The notes under the pieces are model-generated. The model saw only the letters and a list, made by a program, of their open reading frames with translations, made no database searches and was not told the origin of the DNA. 64,000 bases of DNA from Paenibacillus castaneae (GTDB taxonomy: Bacteria; Bacillota; Bacilli; Paenibacillales; Paenibacillaceae): NCBI RefSeq assembly GCF_002884445.1, contig NZ_KZ614144.1, forward strand, positions 4,012,094-4,076,093. Direction: 5' to 3'. A program made the position numbers and the translations under genes. The first letter of the stretch is position 1; each line of letters begins with the position of its first letter. Of the stretch, positions 8,505 through 18,076 are shown piece after piece.

Positions 8505-9893
8505 TCACACCGGAAGATAAATTTCGATTTTGGTTCCTTTACCAAATTGACTGTACAGCTTCATTTCCCCATGATGAAGATTAATGATTTGTCTGGATAT
8601 GGATAAGCCTAAACCGCTGCCCGCTTGATTGTTGTTTCCTTTGTAAAACATCTGAAATACATTGTTAAGCTCCTGCTCCGCGATTCCCGATCCCGTATCC
8701 TCTACAGAAATGATGACCTGCCTCAGAGCCTTATCCACTTGAGCATTAACATTGATTATTCCACCTGAGCTTGTAAATTTAAGCGAGTTATCTAGTAAAT
8801 TAATCAGCACCTGCTTCAACCGATTTTCATCAGCATGAATGACAGGCATATGTCGATCTACATGCACATCTAAACTCACACGCTGCCGGGCAGCCCTTGG
8901 AGCTAATTGTTTTCTGATATGCTCCAGTAATTCGTTTAGATGAAGCGGCGTGCAGTACAGCTCCATTCGTCCGTTGTCTAATTTCGATAAATCAAGCAAT
9001 TCATCCACAAGGCAGGTTAATCTGTCGCTTTCCGTCTCGATGATGTCAAGTCCGTCTTCAAGCAGCAATTTGCCGTTCCCTCCGTCCGATTTCAAGGTAA
9101 CGGCCCAGCCTTTAATAGAAGTAAGCGGAGTACGAAGCTCATGGGAAATGGATGAAATAAAATCGTTTTTGAGTTTTTCGTTCCGCCTTATTTTCGACGC
9201 CATCATATTTAAGGTGTCTGCCAGCGTACCCAGCTCATCCCGGTATCGTTTTTTTATAGTTACAGCAAAGTCTCCTTCTGCCATCTTCTCGGCCGCAATT
9301 TTCAGCTCCTTAATTGAGCCGGTGATCGTCCTTGATACAAGGACACCGAGAACCGCAACGATGGCGAGCACAAATAAACCGATACTAATAAAAATAGCGG
9401 AAATATAGTTGATTGTTTTGATCGTTTCGGTGAGAGAAGTAACGAACCTGACAACGCCTACTGTAGTCTCTTGTGACTTTAAGGGATAGGACACAGCAAG
9501 TAGAGCTTCATGTGTAGAATCATCGAAGCCTCGCCATATCCCAACCTTGCCAAGGCTTGCTTCCTGCACATCCTCGAAGTCATTCAGAATCTCACCGATC
9601 CGTTCTCCCGTTGTACTTTGTAGAAGCGTTCCATTCGCTTGAATGATTTGAACCTGCGCGTTAGAATTTTCGGAGAAACCTTTCAATAATCGCTCTGATT
9701 GCTGCTCAAGGTCCTCAGCATCAAAATATTGGTGAAAAAAAGAAGCGGATAGCTCCGCTTGATTCGTTAATATCCGTTCAACATTGTTATTAAAATAATA
9801 GTGAACAAAGGTGATAAGAATAATTTCCAAAATCATTACCGTAATCAGGCTGACTACAAAATAACTGCCAACTAGCCTCTTTTGGATTCCCAC
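8505..9893 (-). CDS. Two-component sensor histidine kinase
   Basis: The 462-residue kinase has a first membrane helix at about 10-32, an extracytoplasmic sensor (about 33-162), a second helix (about 163-187), a HAMP domain, the phospho-acceptor box SHELRTPLTSIKGW near residue 250, and an HATPase domain (N box LINLLDNSLKFT, G boxes DTGSGIAE and GSGLGLSI). The start is GTG at 9893, with GGAGGAGGG upstream. Its first base is the last base of the regulator's TAG stop, so the pair is coupled. It phosphorylates the OmpR-type regulator next to it and probably senses an envelope signal. Confidence 0.93.
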   Translation of the reverse strand: MGIQKRLVGSYFVVSLITVMILEIILITFVHYYFNNNVERILTNQAELSASFFHQYFDAEDLEQQSERLLKGFSENSNAQVQIIQANGTLLQSTTGERIGEILNDFEDVQEASLGKVGIWRGFDDSTHEALLAVSYPLKSQETTVGVVRFVTSLTETIKTINYISAIFISIGLFVLAIVAVLGVLVSRTITGSIKELKIAAEKMAEGDFAVTIKKRYRDELGTLADTLNMMASKIRRNEKLKNDFISSISHELRTPLTSIKGWAVTLKSDGGNGKLLLEDGLDIIETESDRLTCLVDELLDLSKLDNGRMELYCTPLHLNELLEHIRKQLAPRAARQRVSLDVHVDRHMPVIHADENRLKQVLINLLDNSLKFTSSGGIINVNAQVDKALRQVIISVEDTGSGIAEQELNNVFQMFYKGNNNQAGSGLGLSISRQIINLHHGEMKLYSQFGKGTKIEIYLPV

Positions 9894-10597
9894 TATTCAT
9901 CCCTCCTCCAGCGGTATCCTACACCCCAAACGGTTTCGATCAATTGTGGTTTTGAGCAATCGTCTTCTATTTTCTCGCGCAATTTCCGCACATGAACATC
10001 AACCGTCTTCGTATCCCCAACAAAATCCTCACCCCAAACCAGGTTCAGCAGCTCATTTCGGGATAACGCTTTATCAGGATTTTCTACAAACACCTTGATC
10101 ATGAGATACTCCTTCGGCGTCATTTCGAGCAAGCAGTCATGCTTAAAAACCTTATTAGAATCCAGATCGATTCTGATCTCGCCTGATTGCAGCACTTTTC
10201 TTTGCGGTATAGCAGCACTTTGTGTACGTCGCAGCACCGTTTTGATTCGGGCAACAAGCTCCAAAGGGTTAAACGGCTTTACGATATAATCGTCAGCGCC
10301 AAGCTCAAGGCCTCTGATTTTGTCCAAATCCTGCCCCCTTGCAGTCAGAAAAATAATGACGATATCGGGATCTATCTCTCTCAGCTTCACACATATATCG
10401 AACCCGTTCATATCCGGCAGCATGATGTCCAATATGACAACATCAGGCCTGCTTGTGGTGAAACTTTCAATCGCCTCCGCCCCAAAAGCAGCCTCTGTCA
10501 CAGCAAAACCACTTCTATCCAAATTAATCGCTACAAAACGTCTTATATGATCATCATCTTCTACAATGAGTACTTGATTCCGGTACATCGTTTCCAT
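9893..10597 (-). CDS. OmpR/PhoB-family response regulator
   Basis: A receiver domain of about 120 residues (acidic EDD, phospho-acceptor aspartate in VVILDIMLPD, conserved lysine in DYIVKPF) is followed by a winged-helix DNA-binding domain (VWGEDFVGDTKTVDVHVRKL near the C-terminus). The ATG at 10597 is preferred; AAGGAGG lies five bases upstream. It is the first gene of the envelope operon and partner of the kinase. The same mRNA probably carries the lipoprotein, SEDS, PAP2 and MgtE genes, so it may control them and itself. Confidence 0.93.
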   Translation of the reverse strand: METMYRNQVLIVEDDDHIRRFVAINLDRSGFAVTEAAFGAEAIESFTTSRPDVVILDIMLPDMNGFDICVKLREIDPDIVIIFLTARGQDLDKIRGLELGADDYIVKPFNPLELVARIKTVLRRTQSAAIPQRKVLQSGEIRIDLDSNKVFKHDCLLEMTPKEYLMIKVFVENPDKALSRNELLNLVWGEDFVGDTKTVDVHVRKLREKIEDDCSKPQLIETVWGVGYRWRRDE

Positions 10598-10655
10598 TAT
10601 TTCCTCCTTCAAACCTAATGATTCTCATCTGCTCGAATCCTATTATGCATATATA

Positions 10656-10706
10656 TAAAAAGGGGTTGTCCCAAAAGTAAGTAAAAACTACTTCTAGGGC
10701 AACCTG
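10656..10706 (-). terminator. Rho-independent terminator after the AraC regulator
   Basis: On the minus strand GGTTGCCC and GGGACAACC form a stem followed by CCTTTTTATA. It separates the AraC-type gene from the downstream two-component operon. Confidence 0.7.
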
Positions 10707-10749
10707 AACCTATGCCATCGTAAGGCTTGTCCTATCATCTGTCAAACCC

Positions 10750-11577
10750 TTACTTTTCATTACGTAGAACGGCTTTATTATTTCTTCTAAATTCAGAAGG
10801 TGAAATACCAGCTATTGCTTTGAAGCATGAAGAAAAATAATGCTGGTCTGCGAAATTCAGCTTTGTTGAAATTTCATTTATATTTAAATGAGAGTTCCGT
10901 AGATAATGCTGCGCAAGCTCAATCTTGCGTTTCCGAAAATACGTATAAGGTGTTATTCCATAACATTCTCTAAATAGTTTAATAATATAATTTTTGGAAT
11001 ACCCGAGCTCCATTGAAACATCGTTAATGTCCATTGCATTTTCAATATTCAAATCTAAACAAAGCTTAATTTGTTCAGGAACAGAAAGTACTTTGTTTTC
11101 GAGATGATTTTTTAAGTGCAGCACTATTCGCAGTAAAATAACTGAAATCTCATCCGTTAAATCAGAATAGTTTTTTTGATTAAGAGAGGCAATATTTACA
11201 ATTTCATTCATATAGGAAAGAATGTTGCAATCTTTCACAACGTAGGTGTCAGCAGGCAAGTATTGATTAAACAGAGATTCTGCGAATTCACCCTTAAAAA
11301 CTACCCATATCTTAATCCATGGGTTCTCTTCGCTGGAATAATACTTGTGGCGGCTATTTTTAGTTAAAATATATACGTCATTTTTTTTGGGATAAAAGGT
11401 TTTGGATTCAATCTCCAATACACCGCTTCCCTCAATAATATATTCGAAGGAATATATATTTTCGCCATTGCGTTCAATTATATAATTTTTGTCGCAGTAA
11501 GATATTCCCGCCCTTTCTATATTAAGCGGAAGCTTAGGATCACAAAGGTGCCAAAAGTTATAAATTGTTTCATGCAT
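10750..11577 (-). CDS. AraC-family transcriptional regulator
   Basis: The protein has an N-terminal cupin-like sensor (about residues 15-110) and a C-terminal double helix-turn-helix domain (about 180-275; MELGYSKNYIIKLFRECYG and NEISTKLNFADQHYFSSCFK). ATG 11577 is preferred over GTG 11592 because GAGGA lies eight bases before it. The gene is divergent from the DUF4965 gene, with about 120 bases between them, so it most likely controls that gene in response to a sugar or related ligand. Confidence 0.88.
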   Translation of the reverse strand: MHETIYNFWHLCDPKLPLNIERAGISYCDKNYIIERNGENIYSFEYIIEGSGVLEIESKTFYPKKNDVYILTKNSRHKYYSSEENPWIKIWVVFKGEFAESLFNQYLPADTYVVKDCNILSYMNEIVNIASLNQKNYSDLTDEISVILLRIVLHLKNHLENKVLSVPEQIKLCLDLNIENAMDINDVSMELGYSKNYIIKLFRECYGITPYTYFRKRKIELAQHYLRNSHLNINEISTKLNFADQHYFSSCFKAIAGISPSEFRRNNKAVLRNEK

Positions 11578-11696
11578 AGTGATAATCCTCACATCTATTG
11601 TGATATTTTCTATTTGAATGCCCTAAATAGTATGATAAATTACATATTACAACATACAAATGGTTTCCACAATATTCAATATACCTAGGAGGAATT

Positions 11697-13625
11697 ATGA
11701 TGATTATGCGTGCTCCAGCAGTCCCTCTAATAACGGTTGACCCCTATTTTTCTGTCTGGTCTATGGGGAATAAGCTTAACGAATCAGATACTAAGCATTG
11801 GACAGGTCATCCTCATCGAATGATTGGTACTGCTGATGTTGACGGGAAGCAATATTGTTTCATGGGCGTTAAAGATAACAGCTTAAAAATGGAACAAACA
11901 CGTGTAGATATTAATGCACTTTCAACCAAGTATCATTTTACATGTGAAGAAATCAATTTGGATGTTACGTTCACCACTCCTCTTCTAATGGATGATTTAA
12001 AGCTGTTGTCTAGACCGGTGTCTTATATCCAAGTAGAAGCCTCCTCTAACAATGGCCAAAAACACGATGTTGCAATCAAAATAAATGTAGATGATGAATT
12101 ATGCCAAAATTTTAAATACGAATTTCCAATCCAATATACAGATATTAGCGAACCGGGTTTTACCTGTGGCAAGATTGGTAGCGAATTTCAAAATATATTA
12201 AATAAATCCGGGGATGACCTTAGAATTAACTGGGGTTACCTGTACCTGGCATCTAATAACAGCAATTCAACCGTCACAAATAAGACAAATACGCATGACT
12301 ACGGTACAGTAAGCCACAATATTGAGCTGTCCGTACCTATAAATACAGACAATAATACAAGTGCTCTATTCACTGTTGCTTATGATGATATAAAAGCGAT
12401 CGAATATTTCAATGTTCCGCTTGATGCCTATTGGAAAAAAGACGGTGAAATAATTGAAGATGCCATTAAGCAAGCTTTATCAGAATATAACAGCCTATTT
12501 GAAAAGTGCGAACAATTTTCATCCAAATTATTTGCAGAAGCTGCGGAATCCGGCAATGAAAAATACGCAGAACTGGTATCTCTCGCCTATAGGCAGGCAA
12601 TAGCAGGCCATAAAGTTTGTGCGGATACGAACGGAGACGTACTATTTATTTCCAAAGAAAATTTCAGTAACGGCTGTGCAGCTACTGTAGACGTTACCTA
12701 TCCATCCATACCTCAATTTTTGATCTATAACCCTGAGCTGGTTAAAGGAATGCTCAGACCTATTTTTAAATACGCTTCAACAGACATTTGGTATTACGAC
12801 TTTGCACCTCACGATGCTGGTACGTATCCTCTCGTAAATGGTCAAGTTTATAGTCACGGAACATGCCCTACTTGGCAAATGCCGGTTGAGGAATGTGGAA
12901 ATATGCTTGTCTGTACGGCGGCAGTTGCGGTTGCAGAAAACGATGTATCGTTCGCTAAAGAAAATTGGTCCCATCTTGAGAAATGGTGCAATTATTTAAT
13001 TAAAAATGGCGTTGATCCTGATAACCAGCTATGTACGGATGATTTTGCGGGACACCTTGCTCACAACTGCAACTTATCCATCAAGGCAATTATGGGTATC
13101 GCAAGCTTTGCCGTTCTAAACCGTATGGCAGGGGAAGAGAAAAAGGCAGAGGAATTAATGAATATCGCACATTCCATGATTGAAAAGTGGCTGATTATGG
13201 CGGCAAATGAAGACGGAACCTATCGATTAGCATTTGATCGCCCTGATTCCTTCAGTATGAAATACAATGCTGTCTGGGATCAAATATTCGGTCTTCAATT
13301 GTTCCCGGAAAATACATTTAAAGCGGAAACGAAAGCATATATCGAAAAGCATTCGGGCGAGTTTGGTCTTATGCTGGATAACCGCGACACCTACACGAAA
13401 TCCGACTGGCTGGTATGGAGCGCCACTCTTTGCGACAGCAAAGAAGATTTCACGTCCATTGTTGATCGCCTGTGGCATGCGTATGATAAATCAGAGAGCC
13501 GTGTTCCGATGACCGACTGGTATACGACAAGCAATGCGAAAATGATTGGCTTCCAAAACAGAACGGTGCAAGGCGGTTTATTTATTAAAATGCTGTTGGA
13601 TAAAGAGATTTGTAAAATTAAATAA
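11697..13625 (+). CDS. DUF4965/glutaminase-A-like family protein
   Basis: The 642-residue product starts with APAVPLITVDPYFSVWS, the N-terminal signature (DUF4964) of this family. A beta-sandwich region (DUF5127-like) and an (alpha/alpha) barrel-like C-terminal half follow, including DDFAGHLAHNCNLSIKAI and a final TDWYTTSNAKM. Fungal and Bacteroides homologues are annotated as glutaminase A, but many bacterial members may be glycosidases of unknown substrate. No signal peptide is present, so it is cytoplasmic. AGGAGG precedes two adjacent ATGs (11697, 11700). It is divergent from an AraC regulator and ends in its own terminator. Confidence 0.8.
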   Translation: MMIMRAPAVPLITVDPYFSVWSMGNKLNESDTKHWTGHPHRMIGTADVDGKQYCFMGVKDNSLKMEQTRVDINALSTKYHFTCEEINLDVTFTTPLLMDDLKLLSRPVSYIQVEASSNNGQKHDVAIKINVDDELCQNFKYEFPIQYTDISEPGFTCGKIGSEFQNILNKSGDDLRINWGYLYLASNNSNSTVTNKTNTHDYGTVSHNIELSVPINTDNNTSALFTVAYDDIKAIEYFNVPLDAYWKKDGEIIEDAIKQALSEYNSLFEKCEQFSSKLFAEAAESGNEKYAELVSLAYRQAIAGHKVCADTNGDVLFISKENFSNGCAATVDVTYPSIPQFLIYNPELVKGMLRPIFKYASTDIWYYDFAPHDAGTYPLVNGQVYSHGTCPTWQMPVEECGNMLVCTAAVAVAENDVSFAKENWSHLEKWCNYLIKNGVDPDNQLCTDDFAGHLAHNCNLSIKAIMGIASFAVLNRMAGEEKKAEELMNIAHSMIEKWLIMAANEDGTYRLAFDRPDSFSMKYNAVWDQIFGLQLFPENTFKAETKAYIEKHSGEFGLMLDNRDTYTKSDWLVWSATLCDSKEDFTSIVDRLWHAYDKSESRVPMTDWYTTSNAKMIGFQNRTVQGGLFIKMLLDKEICKIK

Positions 13626-13644
13626 TAATGGGCAGGAAATATTC

Positions 13645-13672
13645 GGGCGATCCTTAACGGGTCGCCTTTTTC
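13645..13672 (+). terminator. Rho-independent terminator
   Basis: The stem GGCGATCC/GGGTCGCC with loop TTAAC is followed by TTTTTCG on the plus strand, just after the DUF4965 gene. Confidence 0.85.
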
Positions 13673-13812
13673 GTTGCAGCTATCCCAGGTAGACGGTAGA
13701 GAATACTTATAATAGTAATGTATATTGACACAAGCAAAGCGTTGCGATAATTTAAGTGGTAATAATAGTAAAATAGTGGGTGTTCACTAAATATAATATA
13801 TAGGTGTTGAAT

Positions 13813-14733
13813 ATGGAACAATTACTCATTCACATAAGAAAAAAGGTTGAGGAATTATTACATGAGAAAGTTGATTATATTCAAAAAATTGAAAACGTCC
13901 CTAATAATTCAGTCTATAAAGTTTTAGTAACAAATAAACTCTATATTTTTAAAATATATAAACAGAGAGATTGGCCCGAAGATGGGAAGCTCCTATTTGT
14001 TAATCATACATTAATTGAAAATAATATTGGCTGTGCCAAAATGATTGCATTCGACAGAAACGATTCCAATCTCCAAACCGGGTTTCTGATTGAGGAATAC
14101 TTGCTGGGAGAAAACGCGGATCATATTGTTTTTAATCCGAAATCAGGGAAGGCATTTTACAAAAAGTTCGCTCAGTTGATTTCCAAAATACACCGAATAC
14201 GTATCGAAAACTACGGCTATATTGGCACTGGTATAGCGGGGTACAAATCTTTTATCGATTTTGTGAATGATGAATATGACGATAGAGCGAATAACTTGAT
14301 AAACAAGAAGTTATTTGATGAGCAAAGCTTACTGGAAATAAAAAAAACGGTTATCGAGAAACTTCGTCTTTGCGAAAGCCTTCCCTCTGTGTTGTGTCAT
14401 GGTGATTTATCAACAAAAAATGTAATTATAGATGAACATGGGGATCTTACATTAATAGATTGGGATGACGCCATGTCCTATAGTTGGATAGCAGATGTAG
14501 CAAGAATGACCTACTGGATGAAATTTCACTACAATGCTTATGAATATGAAATGTACAGAAATACATTTATGGAGCATTATTCAACCGAGCTTAATAAAAG
14601 TGAATTCCACACTTTTGAAAACACATTTCATATATGGATCGGTCTTGATCATTTAAATTACTATGCCAATACCCCACAATGTGCAAATACATTGACATAC
14701 TTCAATGAAACAATAGAGAAGCTTAATAAATGA
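13813..14733 (+). CDS. APH-family phosphotransferase (kinase-like)
   Basis: The product of about 306 residues has an aminoglycoside-phosphotransferase/choline-kinase fold. The catalytic loop is VLCHGDLSTKNVII near residue 195 and the metal-binding motif is TLIDWDDAM near 220. The frame opens at GTG 13804, but ATG 13813 has AGGTG at a better distance. Family members phosphorylate small hydroxylated compounds. The substrate cannot be read from sequence. There is no resistance-gene or mobile context, so a metabolic or antibiotic kinase are both possible. Codon use is more AT-rich than the neighbours. Confidence 0.8.
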   Translation: MEQLLIHIRKKVEELLHEKVDYIQKIENVPNNSVYKVLVTNKLYIFKIYKQRDWPEDGKLLFVNHTLIENNIGCAKMIAFDRNDSNLQTGFLIEEYLLGENADHIVFNPKSGKAFYKKFAQLISKIHRIRIENYGYIGTGIAGYKSFIDFVNDEYDDRANNLINKKLFDEQSLLEIKKTVIEKLRLCESLPSVLCHGDLSTKNVIIDEHGDLTLIDWDDAMSYSWIADVARMTYWMKFHYNAYEYEMYRNTFMEHYSTELNKSEFHTFENTFHIWIGLDHLNYYANTPQCANTLTYFNETIEKLNK

Positions 14734-14738
14734 TGTTT

Positions 14739-14930
14739 TCATTTTTTAGGCTTAAATTTCTCTGGCCTTCTCACATAACTTTCAATAATAAAGCCACAGT
14801 CCGAACAAAATACATGTACCAATTCAGAACCACTGTTAAACAAACCTGTTTTCTCTGGTCTTATACTGGCATATCCATTTTGGACTCCTTTTGAAAAATC
14901 ACTGCCGTGACATTTTGGACATTCGTTCAT
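14739..14930 (-). CDS. Small zinc-ribbon protein
   Basis: A 63-residue protein with two CxxC knuckles (CPKCHGSD near the N-terminus and CSDCGF near residue 45), the four-cysteine pattern of a zinc ribbon. AGGAGG lies six bases before ATG 14930; a second ATG lies three bases further upstream. It is convergent with the kinase gene, with only five bases between the stops. Proteins of this type are common in Bacillales and mostly of unknown function. Confidence 0.75.
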   Translation of the reverse strand: MNECPKCHGSDFSKGVQNGYASIRPEKTGLFNSGSELVHVFCSDCGFIIESYVRRPEKFKPKK

Positions 14931-14992
14931 CATATACCTCCTAGAAAATGGACTTCTACTTTTTGAATATATTCTAAGCTTATATGGGGTTG

Positions 14993-15832
14993 CTATTTCT
15001 CCTCGTACTCCTCAAAGCGGAAGTTATTCAATATAAATTCACCCTGAGCGTAATTCACATCTGCATGCATTGCTCCAATATAAATGGGGGAAATAAAGTT
15101 TTCACAAGTAATTCCCACCTTAAATTCCACCGTCAATTGGTTTTGATTCGAGCTAAAATCAACTATATTCCCCCAAACGAGTTCATCGTTGATTTTCCCA
15201 TAATCCTCTGATTGGAGATCTTTTAGATTTACCTGGTACACCTCGCTGCCAACGGTAAGCTCGCCTCTCAGCTCACCTGTATGATTCATCGTTTTGAATC
15301 CGACTGCCTTTTGCAGCTGAGCAATATAACTGATTGAACTAAATAGATGGTCTTCTAATTTATCTGGATTAGGAGCATCCGACGACTGTACAGGAAGCTT
15401 CTGCTCCTCGGGTATTTCAATAATATGCAATTCCGATATGGAAATACCGGTTCCTGAACCCGTATTTAATATAATAGCAAGCTCTTCTTTACCATCAGTA
15501 TTAAAATCGCTTACTGTCATTTGAGGAGGAATGCCTCTCGGTGTCATGTAGATCCAGTCATACTTATACTCACATTCACCGATTAACAAGACCACCCCGT
15601 CAGGTTCTCTACTATGCAAGTATATTCCTCTATCAGGTAATTCTGATAGTAATGTCGATTGAGAAGTTTCAGCGACAGGAGCAATTGACTCATCGATGGT
15701 TGATCCCTGCTGATTAATCCACGCTAAAGCCATATTATTATTTTGTGCTGAGCATGAAGTGAATAGCAGACATGTCACTAGGCAAGAAAATCCGATTAAC
15801 ATCACTTTTGTTTTTGACCATTCATAAGACAT
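14993..15832 (-). CDS. Hypothetical lipoprotein with one calcium-loop motif
   Basis: The 279-residue product has a lipoprotein signal (hydrophobic stretch, lipobox LFTSC with cysteine near residue 27). Near residue 110 it has DFNTDGKEELAIIL, an FG-GAP/EF-hand-like loop similar to those in the lipoprotein at 7851-8435. The rest is beta-rich with no domain I recognise. AAGGGG lies eight bases before the ATG. It is probably surface-attached. A terminator at 16029-16084 insulates it from the upstream gene. Confidence 0.7.
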   Translation of the reverse strand: MSYEWSKTKVMLIGFSCLVTCLLFTSCSAQNNNMALAWINQQGSTIDESIAPVAETSQSTLLSELPDRGIYLHSREPDGVVLLIGECEYKYDWIYMTPRGIPPQMTVSDFNTDGKEELAIILNTGSGTGISISELHIIEIPEEQKLPVQSSDAPNPDKLEDHLFSSISYIAQLQKAVGFKTMNHTGELRGELTVGSEVYQVNLKDLQSEDYGKINDELVWGNIVDFSSNQNQLTVEFKVGITCENFISPIYIGAMHADVNYAQGEFILNNFRFEEYEEK

Positions 15833-16028
15833 GCTTGCTGCCCCTTCATGAGGACGAAAGCCCCATTTTTTAATTTTTTTATGAATTCGTAAGCATCCGG
15901 ACCGTTACAGCACAAATCTGGTATCCAACACTAAACTTCTCTAAATAATGACAAATACCTTCACGGAAATAAAAAATGATCAACTCCATTCCTAAAAAAT
16001 CATCACACCAGAATAAGGCTGTTCAAAG

Positions 16029-16084
16029 AAAATAAAGGGATCCACATATTATGCATGACTAATATGTGAATCCCTTTATTTTTA
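16029..16084 (-). terminator. Strong terminator after the broken decarboxylase gene
   Basis: A 20-base nearly perfect inverted repeat (16031-16050 with 16061-16080, AATAAAGGGAT arms) has T-rich flanks on both strands. It follows the decarboxylase gene and precedes the lipoprotein gene. Confidence 0.85.
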
Positions 16085-16115
16085 ACTTCCCTTTAGTTCA
16101 ACGTAACTCTAAAAG

Positions 16116-17834
16116 CTACTTTTTCAGTCGTTCCTGCTCCTCCAAATGATTGCGGAGCCGGATCAAATAGTCCGGTGCATCCAGCGGGTCGGTGACGATC
16201 AACTCAATGATGCACAGTTGGCTCATTTGCGCTTGTTCTGCTGCAGCAATCGCCTCATCCAGTTCCCGATTGGTGCGCACCTGAGCCGTGAACGCCTTTC
16301 CGCCAAAAGCTTCGGCTAGCTTCGTATAATGCCATTCGGGAATCTGATTGTACCGCTGATTGGACGTCTTGACGTTCAAATATTTTTCGATCGTGTAGCC
16401 GCCGTTGTTTAGGATAAACAGAATCGGCCGGCAGCCGTTGTTCAGCATCGTGCTGATTTCTTGAACCGTTAGCTGCAGGGAACCGTCTCCCGTAAATAGC
16501 AGAACACGCCTGTTTGGTGCTGCGATACATGCCCCTAACGCAGCGGGCGTTGCATAGCCAATGCTCTGCCAACCCTGCTGACAAATATAATCGGCACCCG
16601 CTGGAAGCCGCACCTGTGACATGCCGTACGCAAAGGTTCCAGTCTCAACCACAACAATATCCTTGTCCTTCATCATACGTTGTAAGCGCGGATAATAGGA
16701 TGCCGCTCGAATCGCCTGATCCGGCTCACCGGATATTTCATCATAAGGGAAGGAAATCTGAGGTAAAGCCCCGCTTCGAGTCCAACCGCTCGCGTTCAAG
16801 GCTGCGATGAGATCCACCGCCATTACCTGTTCGTACATAGATTCTCCTACACGTACAAACTCTGGCTGGATGTCGATCAGGCGAAGACGGTCAAGCCTCG
16901 CTGTATTATTCGCTGAATTGATGTCGGTCCAGATCATTCCGACCGCAATCACACAGTCTGCGCTTTCAACCATATTCCTTACCTGATCGCTGCCGAAAGC
17001 TCCGCCGTATACGCCAATATAATTCGGATGCCGTTCGTCAAAGCTGCTCTTGCCAAGCAGGAGCGAAACGGATGGTAGGTTTAAGCGCAGCGCCAACTGT
17101 TGAACAGCATCTTTTAACCCATAGCGAAGCGTCAGCATGTCCGAAAGAAGCACCACATTGTTTGTTCCGTTCATCAGTCCGTGAATATGCTTAATGGCTG
17201 CCTCAAGGGCAGGCTTGCTTGTCGTGCTCTGCTTCTCTTCCGGGACAACTCGCTGAATGATGGGCTTTGTGACCAGATCAATCGCTACCATCATATAGAC
17301 TGGCTTGCGCGATCACTTGGCTATGCTTATTGCTAACGGGATTTCCTGTTCTGCGTTCTCCGGTGTCAAAATCGCCGTATAGGCGCACAGGTGTGTGTAC
17401 ACTTGCCGGAATATGTCGAAATCTCCGTTCAGCAGCGTATGATGCATCAGCTTATGCTCCTGCTGATCCATCGATTTCGGAGCTCCTACGATATGCACAA
17501 GCGGCACATATTCGCTGTTCGCTCCCGCTATAGTATTGCAGGCACTCATCTCTCCAACGCCAAAGGTTGTAATAAGCGCCGACAAGCCTCGTAGCCGTCC
17601 ATAGCCGTCTGAAGCATACCCCGCTCCCAGCTCGTTGCGTCCATTGATGAAACGGATTCCTTCATATTGCTCCAACGTATCCAGAAGGCTGAAATTGTAA
17701 TCGCCGGGTACGCCGAAAATTTCTGTAATGCCCTCCGCTTTCAGACAATCGAATAAATACTGCCCGAGTGTGGGCGAAAGTGCTGCTGGCATGGGCGGCT
17801 GCATCTTATCCTTTTTATTTGTAAGCAAAGTCAA
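16116..17834 (-). pseudogene. ipdC: Indolepyruvate/pyruvate decarboxylase interrupted by one in-frame TGA
   Basis: One continuous frame encodes a thiamine-diphosphate decarboxylase of about 570 codons, but a TGA at 17313-17315 splits it into about 173 and 398 codons. The reading continues in the same frame after the stop (AISIAK, stop, SRKPVYMMVAID), so this is a point nonsense change, not a frameshift; CGA or CAA to TGA would explain it. Before the stop are GVPGDYNFSLLD and the ThDP glutamate in NELGAGYASDGYGR. After it is the ThDP/Mg motif GDGSLQ up to ILNNGGYT. The start is TTG 17834, with AAGGAGG nine bases upstream. Intact, it would decarboxylate indolepyruvate or pyruvate. Sequencing error or readthrough remain possible. 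Confidence 0.85.
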
Positions 17835-17995
17835 TGTTATATTCCTCCTTACAGTTTTTCGCAGGATAGCTGGTTTCAAAAGCATGTATAAATTTTCAGA
17901 TATCCGTTCTAAAATGCCCCATTTGTCCCCTAATCATTCCTGATTTTTCAACGGTTATCGTCGTATGCAACAAAGAAAAACCACAATCATAGCTC

Positions 17996-18023
17996 TTGTA
18001 TAAACGCGTGTTTATGGTATACT
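17996..18023 (+). promoter_or_regulatory. Promoter with overlapping dyad for the isomerase gene
   Basis: TTGTAT (17996-18001) and TATACT (18018-18023) are separated by 16 bases. An inverted repeat ATAAAC-N4-GTTTAT (18000-18015) fills the spacer, as expected for a repressor operator. It lies about 55 bases before the sugar isomerase start and between two divergent genes. Confidence 0.55.
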
Positions 18024-18076
18024 TTGCTCATCAATACTATTTATTCTAGTGCTAGATTATGGGGACAAAGGACGGG

